DNA of 64,000 nucleotides from Chryseobacterium indologenes (GCA_002439165.1 DJTE01000002.1:98610-162609); one strand, 5' to 3'. Shown: positions 1 to 9,278, counted from the first letter of the stretch. Numbers and translations: made by a program. Notes: generated from the letters alone by a model not told the origin.

Positions 1-12
1 TTTGCAAAGAGA

Positions 13-1359
13 CTATGCTTTTGCTAAAAAACTTTCGTAGGAAGATTGCACAGAAACCGTGCCATCTGACAGTATTTTTTCTAAATTCAGAAATTCAATT
101 TGATTTACGGATGCCTGGTCAAAGTCTTTCTGGACTCTCACATAGTTTTCTGTGAAGCCAAACATTTTTCCGTCTTTATTTTCGTGCTCCCAAAGTACAG
201 GAAGCGTTTTTCCGAGCTGGGTCTGGTAAAATGCCATTTTTTTCTTTTCAGAAAGTATTCTCAGCATTTTATTCCGCTTCTTTCTTTCAGCCACAGGAAC
301 AACACCGTCCATACCGGCTGCTTCCGTATTCTCTCTTTCAGAATAAGTGAATACGTGAAGATAGGTGATCGGAAGTTCATTCAGGAAGTTATAGGTCTCC
401 ATGAATTTTTCTTCTGTTTCTCCCGGAAAACCGACAATAACATCTACTCCAACAGCTGCGTCAGGCATTACCTCACGGATTTTGCTGACTCTTTCCCTGT
501 ACAGTTTAGTCAGGTAGCGGCGTTTCATCTTTTTCAGAAGATCATCACTTCCGGACTGTAAAGGAATATGGAAATGCGGAACAAAGCTTCTGCTTTTAGA
601 AACCAGTTCTATGCTTTCGTCTTTCAGTAGATTGGGTTCAATAGAGGAAATACGGATTCTTTCGATGCCATCTACTTTATCAAGTTCTGAGATCAGATCC
701 AGGAAAGTATGTTCATGTCTTTTATTTCCGAATTCACCTTTACCGTAATCCCCGATATTTACTCCGGTAAGAACGATTTCTTTGATGTCTCTTCCGGCAA
801 TTTCCTTAGCATTTTTAAGAACATTATCGATGGTATCTGAACGGGAAATTCCTCTTGCCAACGGAATGGTACAGTATGTACATTTATAGTCGCAGCCATC
901 CTGAACTTTCAGGAAAGCCCGGGTACGGTCACCAATAGAATAGCTTCCGATAAAAAAGTCGGTTTCTTCAATTTCACAGGAATGAACAATGCCTTCGTGT
1001 TCCGTTTTTTCCAGATCATCAAGGTAACTTAAGATATTGAACTTTTCTTTAGCCCCCAAAACAAGATCTACTCCTTCAATCTGTGAAATTTCTTCAGGTT
1101 TTAATTGTGCATAACATCCCACAATCACGACAAGCCCTTCAGGATTGGCCTTCATTGCTCTTTTTACATGAAGCTTACATTCGCGGTCAGCATTTTCAGT
1201 TACCGAACAGGTATTGATCACATAGATGTCTGCTCTTTCATCAAAACTCACTTTATCATAACCTGCATCTGTTAACTGACGGGCAATAGTAGATGTTTCC
1301 GCAAAGTTTAATTTGCAGCCAAGTGTATGAAATGCGGCAGTTCTGTGAAAAGTAGACAT
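13..1359 (-). CDS. mtaB: tRNA (N6-threonylcarbamoyladenosine(37)-C2)-methylthiotransferase MtaB
   Basis: This radical-SAM enzyme adds a methylthio group to t6A37 of tRNAs that read ANN codons, giving ms2t6A, in the cytoplasm. The 448-aa product has the family layout: an N-terminal UPF0004 domain with three cluster cysteines (C15, C51 in NTCSVT, C82 in GCYAQ), the radical SAM motif C156-x3-C160-x2-C163, and a C-terminal TRAM-like region. The length is normal. It is MtaB rather than MiaB because of the HTLGCKLNFAE start and the GCDYKCTYCTIP motif. The start ATG lies about 17 nt below a perfect -7 box (TATCTTTG, minus strand, 1385-1392), so the leader is short. Its 3' neighbour lies outside the window. 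Confidence 0.95.
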   Translation of the reverse strand: MSTFHRTAAFHTLGCKLNFAETSTIARQLTDAGYDKVSFDERADIYVINTCSVTENADRECKLHVKRAMKANPEGLVVIVGCYAQLKPEEISQIEGVDLVLGAKEKFNILSYLDDLEKTEHEGIVHSCEIEETDFFIGSYSIGDRTRAFLKVQDGCDYKCTYCTIPLARGISRSDTIDNVLKNAKEIAGRDIKEIVLTGVNIGDYGKGEFGNKRHEHTFLDLISELDKVDGIERIRISSIEPNLLKDESIELVSKSRSFVPHFHIPLQSGSDDLLKKMKRRYLTKLYRERVSKIREVMPDAAVGVDVIVGFPGETEEKFMETYNFLNELPITYLHVFTYSERENTEAAGMDGVVPVAERKKRNKMLRILSEKKKMAFYQTQLGKTLPVLWEHENKDGKMFGFTENYVRVQKDFDQASVNQIEFLNLEKILSDGTVSVQSSYESFLAKA

Positions 1360-1384
1360 TTATTACTCCTGAATTTTATGGATG

Positions 1385-1392
1385 CAAAGATA
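1385..1392 (-). promoter_or_regulatory. -7 promoter box of mtaB
   Basis: On the minus strand this reads TATCTTTG, a perfect match to the Bacteroidetes -7 consensus TAnnTTTG, about 25 nt upstream of the mtaB ATG. I see no clear -33 TTG at the usual spacing. Confidence 0.5.
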
Positions 1393-1425
1393 GTAATTTT
1401 AATAAGAATTCTAAATTGATTCGGT

Positions 1426-2076
1426 CTATTGTTTATATTCTTCTCTTATTTCAGGGCTGTTGATGAAGCATACGGGAGAAAAATGTTGTATGGATTCATC
1501 TTCTCCGGTTTTTTGGAGGTCTGTAATACATTTTTCCCTGATTTGCCATATTTCATCTAAACCGTAGCTTATTTTTTCTTTCTGCAGCCAGTTTTGAAGG
1601 AATTCTTTATGAACAGATATTTTTACTGAGTCAATCTGATCGTATTCTATTTCAATTTCTGATAAAATGTTGTTTTTAAAATCGGTGTAGTCTGATCCCG
1701 GTTTTGTAAAATCATAATACTGATCTCCAATCTTCAAATAATTATGTGCTTCAGGAATATAGCTGAGACCATATTTACGGAGTGTATTTTTTATCGGAGG
1801 AGCATAATCCGAATCCATTTTAAAGAGGCCAAGCATCAGTTTCACCCCGTTTTCGCTGTTTTCCAGTGCCAGTTTCCTGAGTAGTGCATGTTTTGTACTG
1901 CAGGTTCCTCCCTTATCCTCAAAAATACAGAGTATATTATTTTTATGCTGATTTCTTTTATAGGTAAGTTCTGCAACAAATCTGCCCGCGGTATGGAAGT
2001 CGCGGATACCTGATTCAATACATTTTTCAGAAACAGGACCTTTTTTTCCATCAATGGCAAAATTATACATTTCCAT
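1426..2076 (-). CDS. Transglutaminase-like hypothetical protein
   Basis: This 216-aa cytoplasmic protein has no signal peptide. The segment KGGTCSTKHALL places Cys59 at the start of a helix. It is followed by His111 (EAHNYLKIG) and Asp122 (YYDFTKPGS), with the spacing and local pattern of the papain-like transglutaminase triad. The rest of the protein is not recognised. The gene ends 66 nt from the mtaB start and lies 4 nt downstream of the DinB-like gene on the same strand, so the pair is probably co-transcribed. The fold is inferred from the triad pattern only. The enzyme could be a protease, an amidase or inactive. Confidence 0.65.
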   Translation of the reverse strand: MEMYNFAIDGKKGPVSEKCIESGIRDFHTAGRFVAELTYKRNQHKNNILCIFEDKGGTCSTKHALLRKLALENSENGVKLMLGLFKMDSDYAPPIKNTLRKYGLSYIPEAHNYLKIGDQYYDFTKPGSDYTDFKNNILSEIEIEYDQIDSVKISVHKEFLQNWLQKEKISYGLDEIWQIREKCITDLQKTGEDESIQHFSPVCFINSPEIREEYKQ

Positions 2077-2080
2077 GAGG

Positions 2081-2608
2081 TTATTTTTTATAAAACTTCG
2101 CCTTCATTTCATCATTAAATTCCCCGGACCTGTTCCTGGCAATGGAAAGTGTTTTCCAGTCTTCATTTTTCGCGATTTTCGCGATATAAATGATCTGCCC
2201 GATATGATAGGGATAGTGGGCCAGCTGTCTGATAACAGCATCCAGAACCGAATGTGCTTCCCCTCTTATATAGATTTCCGAATATAAATTATCATCATTG
2301 ATCTGATCCATAGCTTTAAAGAGACATTGCCAGCCCTTTTCCCAGTATTCCAGAACTTCCTGTCCGGTTTCGAAAGTGTTCACAAACTCATCATCACGGT
2401 TTCTCCAGGGCTTTTCACCATCTTCCGTTAGAAAATTGGTCCATCTCGACAGCATATTTCCTGCTATATGCTTTACAATGACAGCAATTGAGTTACTTTC
2501 TGCATTAGGCTGCCAAAAGATCTGTTCTTCGGAAAGCTGCCCGAAGGTTTTATCGCCCAGCGATTTATAATATTCAAAACGTTTTACAAATAAATTTTTC
2601 ATACCCAT
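2081..2608 (-). CDS. DinB-like (DUF1572) four-helix-bundle protein
   Basis: The 175-aa protein belongs to the DinB/YfiT-like four-helix-bundle superfamily, whose members often bind a metal through three histidines and act in thiol-dependent or stress reactions. Candidate ligands are the His in IVKHIAGNM and the two in HYPYHIGQI, the usual positions for DUF1572. No signal peptide or membrane segment is seen. Two in-frame ATGs (MGMKNLF) make the start ambiguous by two codons. It is probably the first gene of a two-gene unit with the transglutaminase-like gene. The substrate is unknown. Confidence 0.75.
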   Translation of the reverse strand: MGMKNLFVKRFEYYKSLGDKTFGQLSEEQIFWQPNAESNSIAVIVKHIAGNMLSRWTNFLTEDGEKPWRNRDDEFVNTFETGQEVLEYWEKGWQCLFKAMDQINDDNLYSEIYIRGEAHSVLDAVIRQLAHYPYHIGQIIYIAKIAKNEDWKTLSIARNRSGEFNDEMKAKFYKK

Positions 2609-2644
2609 AATTTCATGAAAACTAATCTACCATTTTTAACAAAA

Positions 2645-2671
2645 AAAACCATCTCTTATGAAATGGTTTTA
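2645..2671 (-). terminator. Intrinsic terminator after the BNR-repeat T9SS protein
   Basis: An inverted repeat (AAAACCAT and ATGGTTTT arms, 9-nt loop) is flanked by A/T runs just past the stop of the minus-strand gene at 2704. It would work in either direction. Confidence 0.6.
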
Positions 2672-2703
2672 TCTATCAGTTTTATTACTAAAAGCCTGAG
2701 ATG

Positions 2704-4035
2704 TTATTCTTTGATTACTTTTTCAGAAGCAGTAGTTCCGTCTCCGAATTCTATATTCACTATATAAACACCTTTAGGAAGTGAAGAAATATCCAGCCTG
2801 GATGAATCAGCTGTGGATACCACTCTGCCTGATGCATCCAGAACAGTTGATGACCGGATTTTTTTATCTGTTTTTATATAAAGTTCTCCTTTGGTAGGAT
2901 TAGGATAAATACCGTTACTGTTAAGTTCTGTTTCCTGGGTACTTAGTTCCCGGAATGTTATTTTATACATGGCAGCAAACTGTGCGGCTGAAGTCCATCC
3001 TGCAGAATAACAGCTGTTTCCGTAGCATCTTACATTCCAGTGGTAAACATCTGTATCCAAAGCTGTCCATGTAGTTCCGTTATCCATACTTATCCAGGAC
3101 CCTTTCATTATATTGTCTGCACTCGTAGCAATCAAAGTATTTTTACCCGGAACATAAGCAATATCATAAATTCTATTGGTTACAGGGATTCCAGAAAATG
3201 GAACCACGGACCATGTTGCCCCACCATCCTCAGTTTTATACATTTTTAAATCGATCTGGGCACCTGATGCCTGTCCTGTCTGTGAAAAAACAATGCCTTT
3301 ATTTACATCGCTCCAGGCCATTATAAAGTCATGGAACTGCCCTCCCTGAAATGTGCCGGAGAGTGGAGACCAATGCACTCCCTTATCTGTGGATTTATAA
3401 ATTTTATAATCTGTAATTCCGTTATTTATATTGTAAAAACACAGAAACATAACGCCATTTATTACATAATACTTATGATAACCGAATATTCCTGTCATAG
3501 GACCGGAAATATTATCAACCGGTAGCTGTGACCAGCTGTCGCCGCCATTCTGAGTAATGTAAATATCATAAGCCGATGTGCGCGATCCGATAGCCATACC
3601 ATTATTAACATCAAAAAAATGAACAGCAATTCCTGTTGACGGCAGTGTAAACTGTTTGATCCAGCTTGATCCGCCATTGGTTGTTTTCCAGACTTCCCCA
3701 AGAGTGGAGGTACTTGTCGGGCTTGTGGATCCGTTAGGGCTCATAACCCAGGCAGTTGTTTCATTTACACCCGAAACATTTGAAATATTGTACAATCTGG
3801 TGTTGTTTCCTATATTAAAAACTCCCGGAGTCCAGCTGCTCCCGCCATTTGAAGTTTTTGTAAAAACCCCGCCTGTTCCGGAGATAGCACATGCCCATAC
3901 CCCGTTTACATCATATACATGCATAGAGGTCTGGCCACCTCCCCCGGCCCCTGCATTCTGTAAAGTCCACGTTTGAGAAAATGCGGGAATTCCAATCATC
4001 AATCCCACTAAAGTTGTAAAAATTCTTTTCTTCAT
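2704..4035 (-). CDS. Secreted BNR/sortilin-type beta-propeller protein with T9SS type A sorting domain
   Basis: The 443-aa protein begins with a clear signal peptide (cleavage likely after PAFSQ, about residue 21). It carries about six Asp-box-like repeats (SNGGSSW, TNGGSSW, QNGGDSW, TDKGVHW, EDGGATW, MDNGTTW), typical of BNR/sortilin/YCF48-like propellers. The last 70 residues are a type A T9SS C-terminal domain (IYPNPTKGELYI ... LPKGVYIV), so the protein should cross the outer membrane by type IX secretion and stay at the surface or be released. Many such proteins bind glycans, but the ligand here is unknown. It is a single-gene unit with its own terminator. Confidence 0.88.
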   Translation of the reverse strand: MKKRIFTTLVGLMIGIPAFSQTWTLQNAGAGGGGQTSMHVYDVNGVWACAISGTGGVFTKTSNGGSSWTPGVFNIGNNTRLYNISNVSGVNETTAWVMSPNGSTSPTSTSTLGEVWKTTNGGSSWIKQFTLPSTGIAVHFFDVNNGMAIGSRTSAYDIYITQNGGDSWSQLPVDNISGPMTGIFGYHKYYVINGVMFLCFYNINNGITDYKIYKSTDKGVHWSPLSGTFQGGQFHDFIMAWSDVNKGIVFSQTGQASGAQIDLKMYKTEDGGATWSVVPFSGIPVTNRIYDIAYVPGKNTLIATSADNIMKGSWISMDNGTTWTALDTDVYHWNVRCYGNSCYSAGWTSAAQFAAMYKITFRELSTQETELNSNGIYPNPTKGELYIKTDKKIRSSTVLDASGRVVSTADSSRLDISSLPKGVYIVNIEFGDGTTASEKVIKE

Positions 4036-4136
4036 ATATTTAATTTAGAATATACAGGCTCATCAGTCTTCCGACTTAAGCATCTGTTTTCGATTTCATG
4101 GTTTTTAGTTTTTTAAAGCTTTAAAAAGCCAATAAT

Positions 4137-4177
4137 AAAAGAGTCTCCAATATTACTGATATTATGGAGACTCTTTA
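4137..4177 (-). terminator. Intrinsic terminator after the T9SS type B protein
   Basis: A long hairpin has arms AAAGAGTCTCCA and TGGAGACTCTTT around an AT loop, 17 nt past the stop of the minus-strand gene at 4194. Confidence 0.7.
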
Positions 4178-4193
4178 TAATTTTTAATACTAT

Positions 4194-6293
4194 TTATTCC
4201 CTGTTTTTCACAACGATCCAGCCTGAATACTTGACCGGCGTACTCATTTTATCGTTTTCATTCCAGGTTACGGAATACCAGTAGTTACCGGTCGGCACTT
4301 TTCCGATACCGTTCACACTTCCATCCCATTTGTATCCGTTCAGTTTGGTTCCTTCATGAATTTTAACCCCGTAACGGTCAAAAATACTGAACACCAGATT
4401 CTTTTTACCGGCCAATGCGGAATAATCAATCACATCATTAATACCATCTCCGTTTGGAGTAATCACATTAACCAGATTAGGTACCACCACTCCTACTTCC
4501 ATTGGCGAACAATTATAGGAGTCTTTTACATAGACTTTATGATCACCCCTTGAAAGATTGGTGAAAATATTGGAATCCTGCCAGTTGATATTATCCATTG
4601 AATACTGATAAGGAGGTGTGCCTCCCATCACAGATACGGTAATGGTATTGCTTGAAATATCAACCCCTGTGATTACCGGCTGCTCGGAAGCATACACTTT
4701 CACATTCTGCTTCACTACACAGCCTCCTGAAGTAAGTTTCACCCAATAAGTACCCACTCCTGCATTGCTGATAGCCTGGGTAGTAGCCCCTGTACTCCAT
4801 AGATAATTACTGAATCCCGGGCCGGCATCCAGCGTCGTTTTATCTGCCATACAGATGATCTTGTCCTGAAGAACATTGGAATAGACAGGAGCAATAACAG
4901 TCAGGGTAATTTTAGCAACATTATAACAGCCCTGAGCATTGAAAACCCTCACGTACACTACCCCGGTAGGTGCTATATAAGCAGTAGAAGTAAGGATTTC
5001 ATTGGTTTGATTGACCGCATCCGTCAATGAAGGATAATATTTTTTGATTGCACCGGTCTGAGTGGTTACAACAGCTCCTGTAAGATTAAAAGAACCGGTA
5101 GAAGGATTGGTCTCCAGAGAACAGGTTCTTATTTCATCATTCTGAACTGCAGGTACAGGAAAGAATTTTAAGAAAATCTTCGCTATGGAGGAACATCCGA
5201 AAGGTGAAGTAACTTTCACATAAATAGTTCCTTCTGCCGAGGTAAATGTCATTGGATTGGTAATCTCCCCTACTCCCGCATTGAGATCAGGAAGACTGTG
5301 ATAATATTTCTTTGTAACAGTAGGATCTCCGATGATATCCGCACTCGTCAGATCGTATACCGCAGTACCGGCATTATTGTTATTACATTGCGTTAAGGTA
5401 GCATCTCTGGTCGTAATCTTTCCATCTCTGAATTTAAATAACCCGACCTGCTTACATTTATTAAGCGGACTGTTCGGATTGGTGGGATCTGTATAGCTTA
5501 TACTATAATAATAGGTAGGACCCACCGTTACAGAAGTAGGAGCAGTAATAGGATTAGTTCCCGTTAAAGCAGCATTCTGGCTTGTATGGTAGCTTACAGA
5601 AAAGTTTGGATTTCCATTAATAATACCCGCAGATAAGGTCGTAAAATCAAATACAGCAGGATTGGAACAGATCACTACTTCTCTTGGATCTGCAGGATTA
5701 GCGGCTGGTACTCCCGGAGGGGTAAACGGAAACGGCTGGGTAGCAGGATCTGTAAAAGGTGATGCCAGAGTTGCAGTTCCGCCCCATGTTAAAGAGAAAG
5801 GAGCCATCGTAGGATTGGTGGCGTTCACCCAGTTATCCAGATACAGATAGTAGGTTTGCCCCGGTAAAACATCCAGATATTTGCAGTAAGGGGTCGTTGA
5901 ACCTCCGAGCGCATTTGTGATTGTACTGGTCATATTCAATCCTGTGGATGCTCCAACTCCTACAACGGTAGCTGCATTACAGCGAATCGGTGAGCCAAGA
6001 TTGGTACAGTTCACATTCGGACCGTAGATAGCCCAGTCATAATCTGCATCCTGATCATTCGGAACCAGATTAAAAGTCAGAGTACCGCCCGTAGCAATGG
6101 TAATTTTATACCATATGGAATTATGTTCTCCCTCCGTCAGACAGCCTCTTAAATTTTCATTAACGTTTCCAATCCCTGAAGGACTGTAAGTAATACTGGA
6201 ATTTCCACAAACCGCCAGAGCAGTTACGCAGTCTGCCTGTGAAAAAAGGAATTGTGAAAATGAAAGAAAAATAAAAAATAAAAATTTCTTCAT
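4194..6293 (-). CDS. Large secreted protein with gliding-motility (T9SS type B) C-terminal domain
   Basis: The 699-aa protein has a signal peptide (MKKFLFFIFLSFSQFLFSQ). Its Cys-containing N-terminal domain (about 20-170) is similar to those in flavobacterial surface adhesins. A series of beta-rich, Ig-like repeats follows (for example TKKYYHSLPDLNAG and IKKYYPSLTDAVNQ, each near a conserved YVKV or YVRV strand). The C-terminus is a gliding-motility-associated CHU_C domain: TPNGDGINDV, then FSIFDRYGVKIHEG, KWDG and PTGNYWY. This predicts T9SS export and cell-surface display. It resembles SprB-family or adhesin-like proteins but is much shorter than SprB. It is monocistronic with a strong terminator. 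Substrate or adhesion target is unknown. Confidence 0.88.
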   Translation of the reverse strand: MKKFLFFIFLSFSQFLFSQADCVTALAVCGNSSITYSPSGIGNVNENLRGCLTEGEHNSIWYKITIATGGTLTFNLVPNDQDADYDWAIYGPNVNCTNLGSPIRCNAATVVGVGASTGLNMTSTITNALGGSTTPYCKYLDVLPGQTYYLYLDNWVNATNPTMAPFSLTWGGTATLASPFTDPATQPFPFTPPGVPAANPADPREVVICSNPAVFDFTTLSAGIINGNPNFSVSYHTSQNAALTGTNPITAPTSVTVGPTYYYSISYTDPTNPNSPLNKCKQVGLFKFRDGKITTRDATLTQCNNNNAGTAVYDLTSADIIGDPTVTKKYYHSLPDLNAGVGEITNPMTFTSAEGTIYVKVTSPFGCSSIAKIFLKFFPVPAVQNDEIRTCSLETNPSTGSFNLTGAVVTTQTGAIKKYYPSLTDAVNQTNEILTSTAYIAPTGVVYVRVFNAQGCYNVAKITLTVIAPVYSNVLQDKIICMADKTTLDAGPGFSNYLWSTGATTQAISNAGVGTYWVKLTSGGCVVKQNVKVYASEQPVITGVDISSNTITVSVMGGTPPYQYSMDNINWQDSNIFTNLSRGDHKVYVKDSYNCSPMEVGVVVPNLVNVITPNGDGINDVIDYSALAGKKNLVFSIFDRYGVKIHEGTKLNGYKWDGSVNGIGKVPTGNYWYSVTWNENDKMSTPVKYSGWIVVKNRE

Positions 6294-6454
6294 AGATACA
6301 TAGTTTTTTGTTAGAATAAATCACCAAGCATATGATATACAAGGGAATACCAAATATACTCATAATTTAATTATAAACAACAAAAACGATAAAATTTTGA
6401 ATTATTTCAAATAAAACAAAGCTTTAGCAAAAAACTACCTTTCCAAAAAGCAAA

Positions 6455-7252
6455 TTACTTTATACTTGTAATATTTCCACAGAGGTTTTCAAGATGAAAT
6501 ATTTTATGAAAAGGACTTTTTACCTGCTGTAAATGTTCTTTATCCTGAATAAAAGTATATCTTGAAGCAATGGAATTCATATCAGAGACAATCACCAGCC
6601 AGCATTCATCAACTGAGGTATCATAATAAGGAAATTTTTCATTTTTCTTTTCAATAAGTTCAAGGATTTTTTCGGAACAGAGTTCATCAAAAAGATTCAT
6701 GCTGTATTCGTGAGTGATAAATACATTTCTCCGGTGGAAAGATTTTCTCAGACTTTTCACACAGCCAACTGCTTTATTTTTTTTGATACTTTTATAAATA
6801 TTAAGGATATTTTCCTGCTGTTCTTCGGGATTATCCAGCTTCAGATGGGAATGAAATTCCAAAAAATAAACACCACGATATTTCGTGGTGTCTTCCTGTT
6901 CCAATAAAATTTCTGCCTGACGGAAAATTTTGTTCAAAGTGCTTTCTGCTTTTTTCATTTCCAGATGGTTGATCACCTCGGTCAGTTCTATTCCGATTTT
7001 TTTGTCGTTAAGTTTAGCGATAAAGTCAGGACTTTCGCAGGTAAGGTCTTCAAATTTTACTTCGGGGAAATGATGCATGAAAGAATTCAGGAGCAGAATT
7101 TCAGATTTCTTTCTGTATTTTTCACGGTCATGGAGGAGAGACTCATCTATGGTACGGTGATACTTTTCTATCGGCTTTTTTTTCAAATGCCGGTTCAGGT
7201 AATACAGGCTCAGATTCTTGGTCAGATCTTCATCAGAAAATGTTTTTTTCAT
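6455..7252 (-). CDS. Hypothetical protein with a PD-(D/E)xK-like signature
   Basis: The reading frame is open further upstream, but the start at 7252 (MKKTFSDEDL, 265 aa) is preferred because the extra N-terminus is low-quality sequence rich in His and Cys. Residues 50-92 read as a helix followed by ESPDFIAK (Asp76) and KIGIELTEV (Glu89). That is the spacing of the PD-(D/E)xK nuclease core, although the usual Lys is replaced by Thr91. No transposase, helicase or methylase lies beside it, so it is a lone gene. No signal peptide. The nuclease-fold assignment is an inference from one motif; function is unknown. Confidence 0.6.
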   Translation of the reverse strand: MKKTFSDEDLTKNLSLYYLNRHLKKKPIEKYHRTIDESLLHDREKYRKKSEILLLNSFMHHFPEVKFEDLTCESPDFIAKLNDKKIGIELTEVINHLEMKKAESTLNKIFRQAEILLEQEDTTKYRGVYFLEFHSHLKLDNPEEQQENILNIYKSIKKNKAVGCVKSLRKSFHRRNVFITHEYSMNLFDELCSEKILELIEKKNEKFPYYDTSVDECWLVIVSDMNSIASRYTFIQDKEHLQQVKSPFHKIFHLENLCGNITSIK

Positions 7253-7419
7253 GTGTATTGTTTTATGGGTATGAAAAACACATGCGTTATCCGCTTTCAC
7301 TATCAGAACTTTTTGAAAATCAAAAAATTATATAATAAAGATAAGTAAAAAAACTATTCGGCGGATACTTTTAAATTAATTTATCAAATAATTAATATAA
7401 AGTTTATTTTCATAATTAA

Positions 7420-7427
7420 TACCTTTG
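7420..7427 (+). promoter_or_regulatory. -7 promoter box of the alpha-glucan phosphorylase gene
   Basis: TACCTTTG matches TAnnTTTG and lies 27 nt upstream of the ATG at 7454. No TTG at the usual -33 distance is seen. Confidence 0.45.
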
Positions 7428-7453
7428 CCCCTTCTAATATAAAACTGTAATTT

Positions 7454-9121
7454 ATGGATTTTAGAAATTTTAAAATACCTTACAGCATCAATCCACAATA
7501 TTCAAAAAAAACCGCTTACTTTTCAATGGAGTTTGCCATTGATCAGGTTTTAAAAATATATTCGGGAGGGCTGGGATTCCTGGCAGGTTCTCATATGAGG
7601 AGTGCATACAATCTTAAGCAGGACCTTATCGGAATCGGAATTCTATGGAAGTTCGGGTATTATGATCAGGGAAGAAACCATGATCAGACCCTGCAGCCGG
7701 TATGGACCAGGAAAATGTACAGCTTTCTTGAAGATACAGGAATAAAATTCCAGATCGAAATTCACAGCGCTCCGGTTTGGGTGAAAGTATGGTATCTGGA
7801 TCCTGAAATATTCAATACGGCACCTATGTTTTTCCTTTCTACGGATGTTCCTGAAAACGATCATGTTTCCAAAACCATCTGTCATAAACTCTATGATGCC
7901 AATGAATCCACAAAGCTGGCTCAGTATATTCTTTTAGGAAAAGGAGGAGCAAAACTTCTGGATGAGATGAATACGGAAAGGGAAGTTTATCACCTGAACG
8001 AAGCTCACGGGCTTCCGGCAGCCTTCTATCTTCTTAAAAAATACAATGGTGACCTGAACAGGGTAAAAGAAAAACTGGTATTCACTACCCATACTCCGGA
8101 AGAGGCAGGAAATGAAAAGCATAATCTTAAATTATGCTATGATATGTCTTATTTCTCCGGTTTCAGTATGGAAGATGTGAAAAACATTGAAGGGGCTGAT
8201 GACGACCGTTTCAACCATTCCCTATGTGCCCTGAAAATGGCAAGAATTGCCAACGGGGTTTCCCAGCTTCACGGTGTGGTTTCCAGATTGATGTGGAGCA
8301 AATATCCCGGAATCTGTGAAATTACCTCCATTACCAACGCACAGGAATTCAAATACTGGGCAGACAAGCCGCTTTATAATGCGAAAGACGAAAATGATGA
8401 AACCGTTTTTGATTACCGCAAGAAACATTTAAAAAGCAGACTTTTCAAAATAGTGGCAGACCAGACCGGAAACCTGTTCAGTCCGAATGTCTTTACTATC
8501 GTATGGGCAAGAAGATTTGCAGGATATAAACGTGCCGATCTTCTTCTTCATGATAAAGAGAGATTTTACAGACTGCTGAACAACCCGAAATATCCGGTAC
8601 AGGTCATCTGGGCAGGAAAACCTTATCCAATGGATTATACTGCTATTTCCACGTTCAACTCATTGGTTGAGGAAAGTAAAAATCATAAGAATATGGCGGT
8701 TCTTACAGGCTATGAACTTTCTCTCAGTAAATCTTTAAAACAGGGGTCAGACTTGTGGCTGAACAACCCGAGGGTTCCGAGAGAAGCTTCCGGAACCTCA
8801 GGAATGACGGCTGCCATGAACGGGTCCGTCAATCTGTCAACCGATGATGGATGGATTCCTGAATTTGCCAACCCGGGAGAAAATGCCTTCGTTGTTCCCA
8901 AAGCAGATTACCTGAATATGAGTATTTATGAACAGGACAATTACGACCTGAATCAACTTTATGAAATTCTCGAAAACGAAATCCTACCAACCTATTACGA
9001 TCATCCGGCCCGGTGGAGAAAGATCCAGTATAACGCTATGAATGATGTAAAAAGCCAGTTCAACAGCGACAGGATGGCTGATGAATATTACCGGGTACTT
9101 TACAATAATGTGAATGGCTAG
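7454..9121 (+). CDS. glgP: Short alpha-glucan family phosphorylase (GT35-like)
   Basis: The 555-aa protein has the short-type glucan phosphorylase layout: N-terminal YFSMEFAID and SGGLGFLAGSH, central HLNEAHG and ARRFAGYKRADLLL, then PREASGTSGM and DGWIPEF. The family releases glucose-1-phosphate from glycogen or maltodextrin using pyridoxal phosphate. One point is odd: in the motif that normally reads GTSGMK, with Lys carrying PLP, position 452 is Thr (codon ACG at 8807-8809). Either this lineage uses another residue, or the enzyme is not a classical phosphorylase. No glycogen-synthesis genes lie beside it. The family call is safe; the catalytic activity is not. Confidence 0.8.
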   Translation: MDFRNFKIPYSINPQYSKKTAYFSMEFAIDQVLKIYSGGLGFLAGSHMRSAYNLKQDLIGIGILWKFGYYDQGRNHDQTLQPVWTRKMYSFLEDTGIKFQIEIHSAPVWVKVWYLDPEIFNTAPMFFLSTDVPENDHVSKTICHKLYDANESTKLAQYILLGKGGAKLLDEMNTEREVYHLNEAHGLPAAFYLLKKYNGDLNRVKEKLVFTTHTPEEAGNEKHNLKLCYDMSYFSGFSMEDVKNIEGADDDRFNHSLCALKMARIANGVSQLHGVVSRLMWSKYPGICEITSITNAQEFKYWADKPLYNAKDENDETVFDYRKKHLKSRLFKIVADQTGNLFSPNVFTIVWARRFAGYKRADLLLHDKERFYRLLNNPKYPVQVIWAGKPYPMDYTAISTFNSLVEESKNHKNMAVLTGYELSLSKSLKQGSDLWLNNPRVPREASGTSGMTAAMNGSVNLSTDDGWIPEFANPGENAFVVPKADYLNMSIYEQDNYDLNQLYEILENEILPTYYDHPARWRKIQYNAMNDVKSQFNSDRMADEYYRVLYNNVNG

Positions 9122-9175
9122 AAACAAAAGTTCATCAGCTCTGGTTAAAAAAAACAGAATATGTATCACAACTAA

Positions 9176-9217
9176 ACGATGTGGGTTGAGCATCGCTTAA
9201 CCGAAAACCCTCATCGT
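9176..9217 (+). repeat. Structured inverted repeat in the 3' region of the phosphorylase transcript
   Basis: Arms ACGATGTGGGTT (9176-9187) and AACCCTCATCGT (9206-9217) pair with one mismatch. A second, competing hairpin (GGTTGAGC and GCTTAACC) shares the GGTT. It precedes the terminator at 9242. Confidence 0.4.
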
Positions 9218-9241
9218 ATAGGGATACAGGAAAACTTCATA

Positions 9242-9278
9242 AAAAAGGCCGTTTCACAAGTTGTGAGACGGCCTTTTT
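9242..9278. terminator. Bidirectional intrinsic terminator between convergent genes
   Basis: Arms AAAAAGGCCGTTTCACAA and TTGTGAGACGGCCTTTTT form a near-perfect hairpin with A and T tracts on both sides. It serves the phosphorylase gene (plus strand) and the small gene at 9286 (minus strand). Confidence 0.85.

Noticed and set aside
100..561. ORF opposite mtaB
   Set aside because: It is the antisense shadow of a conserved gene, low in normal codon pattern and without family features. Similar shadows elsewhere were also left out.
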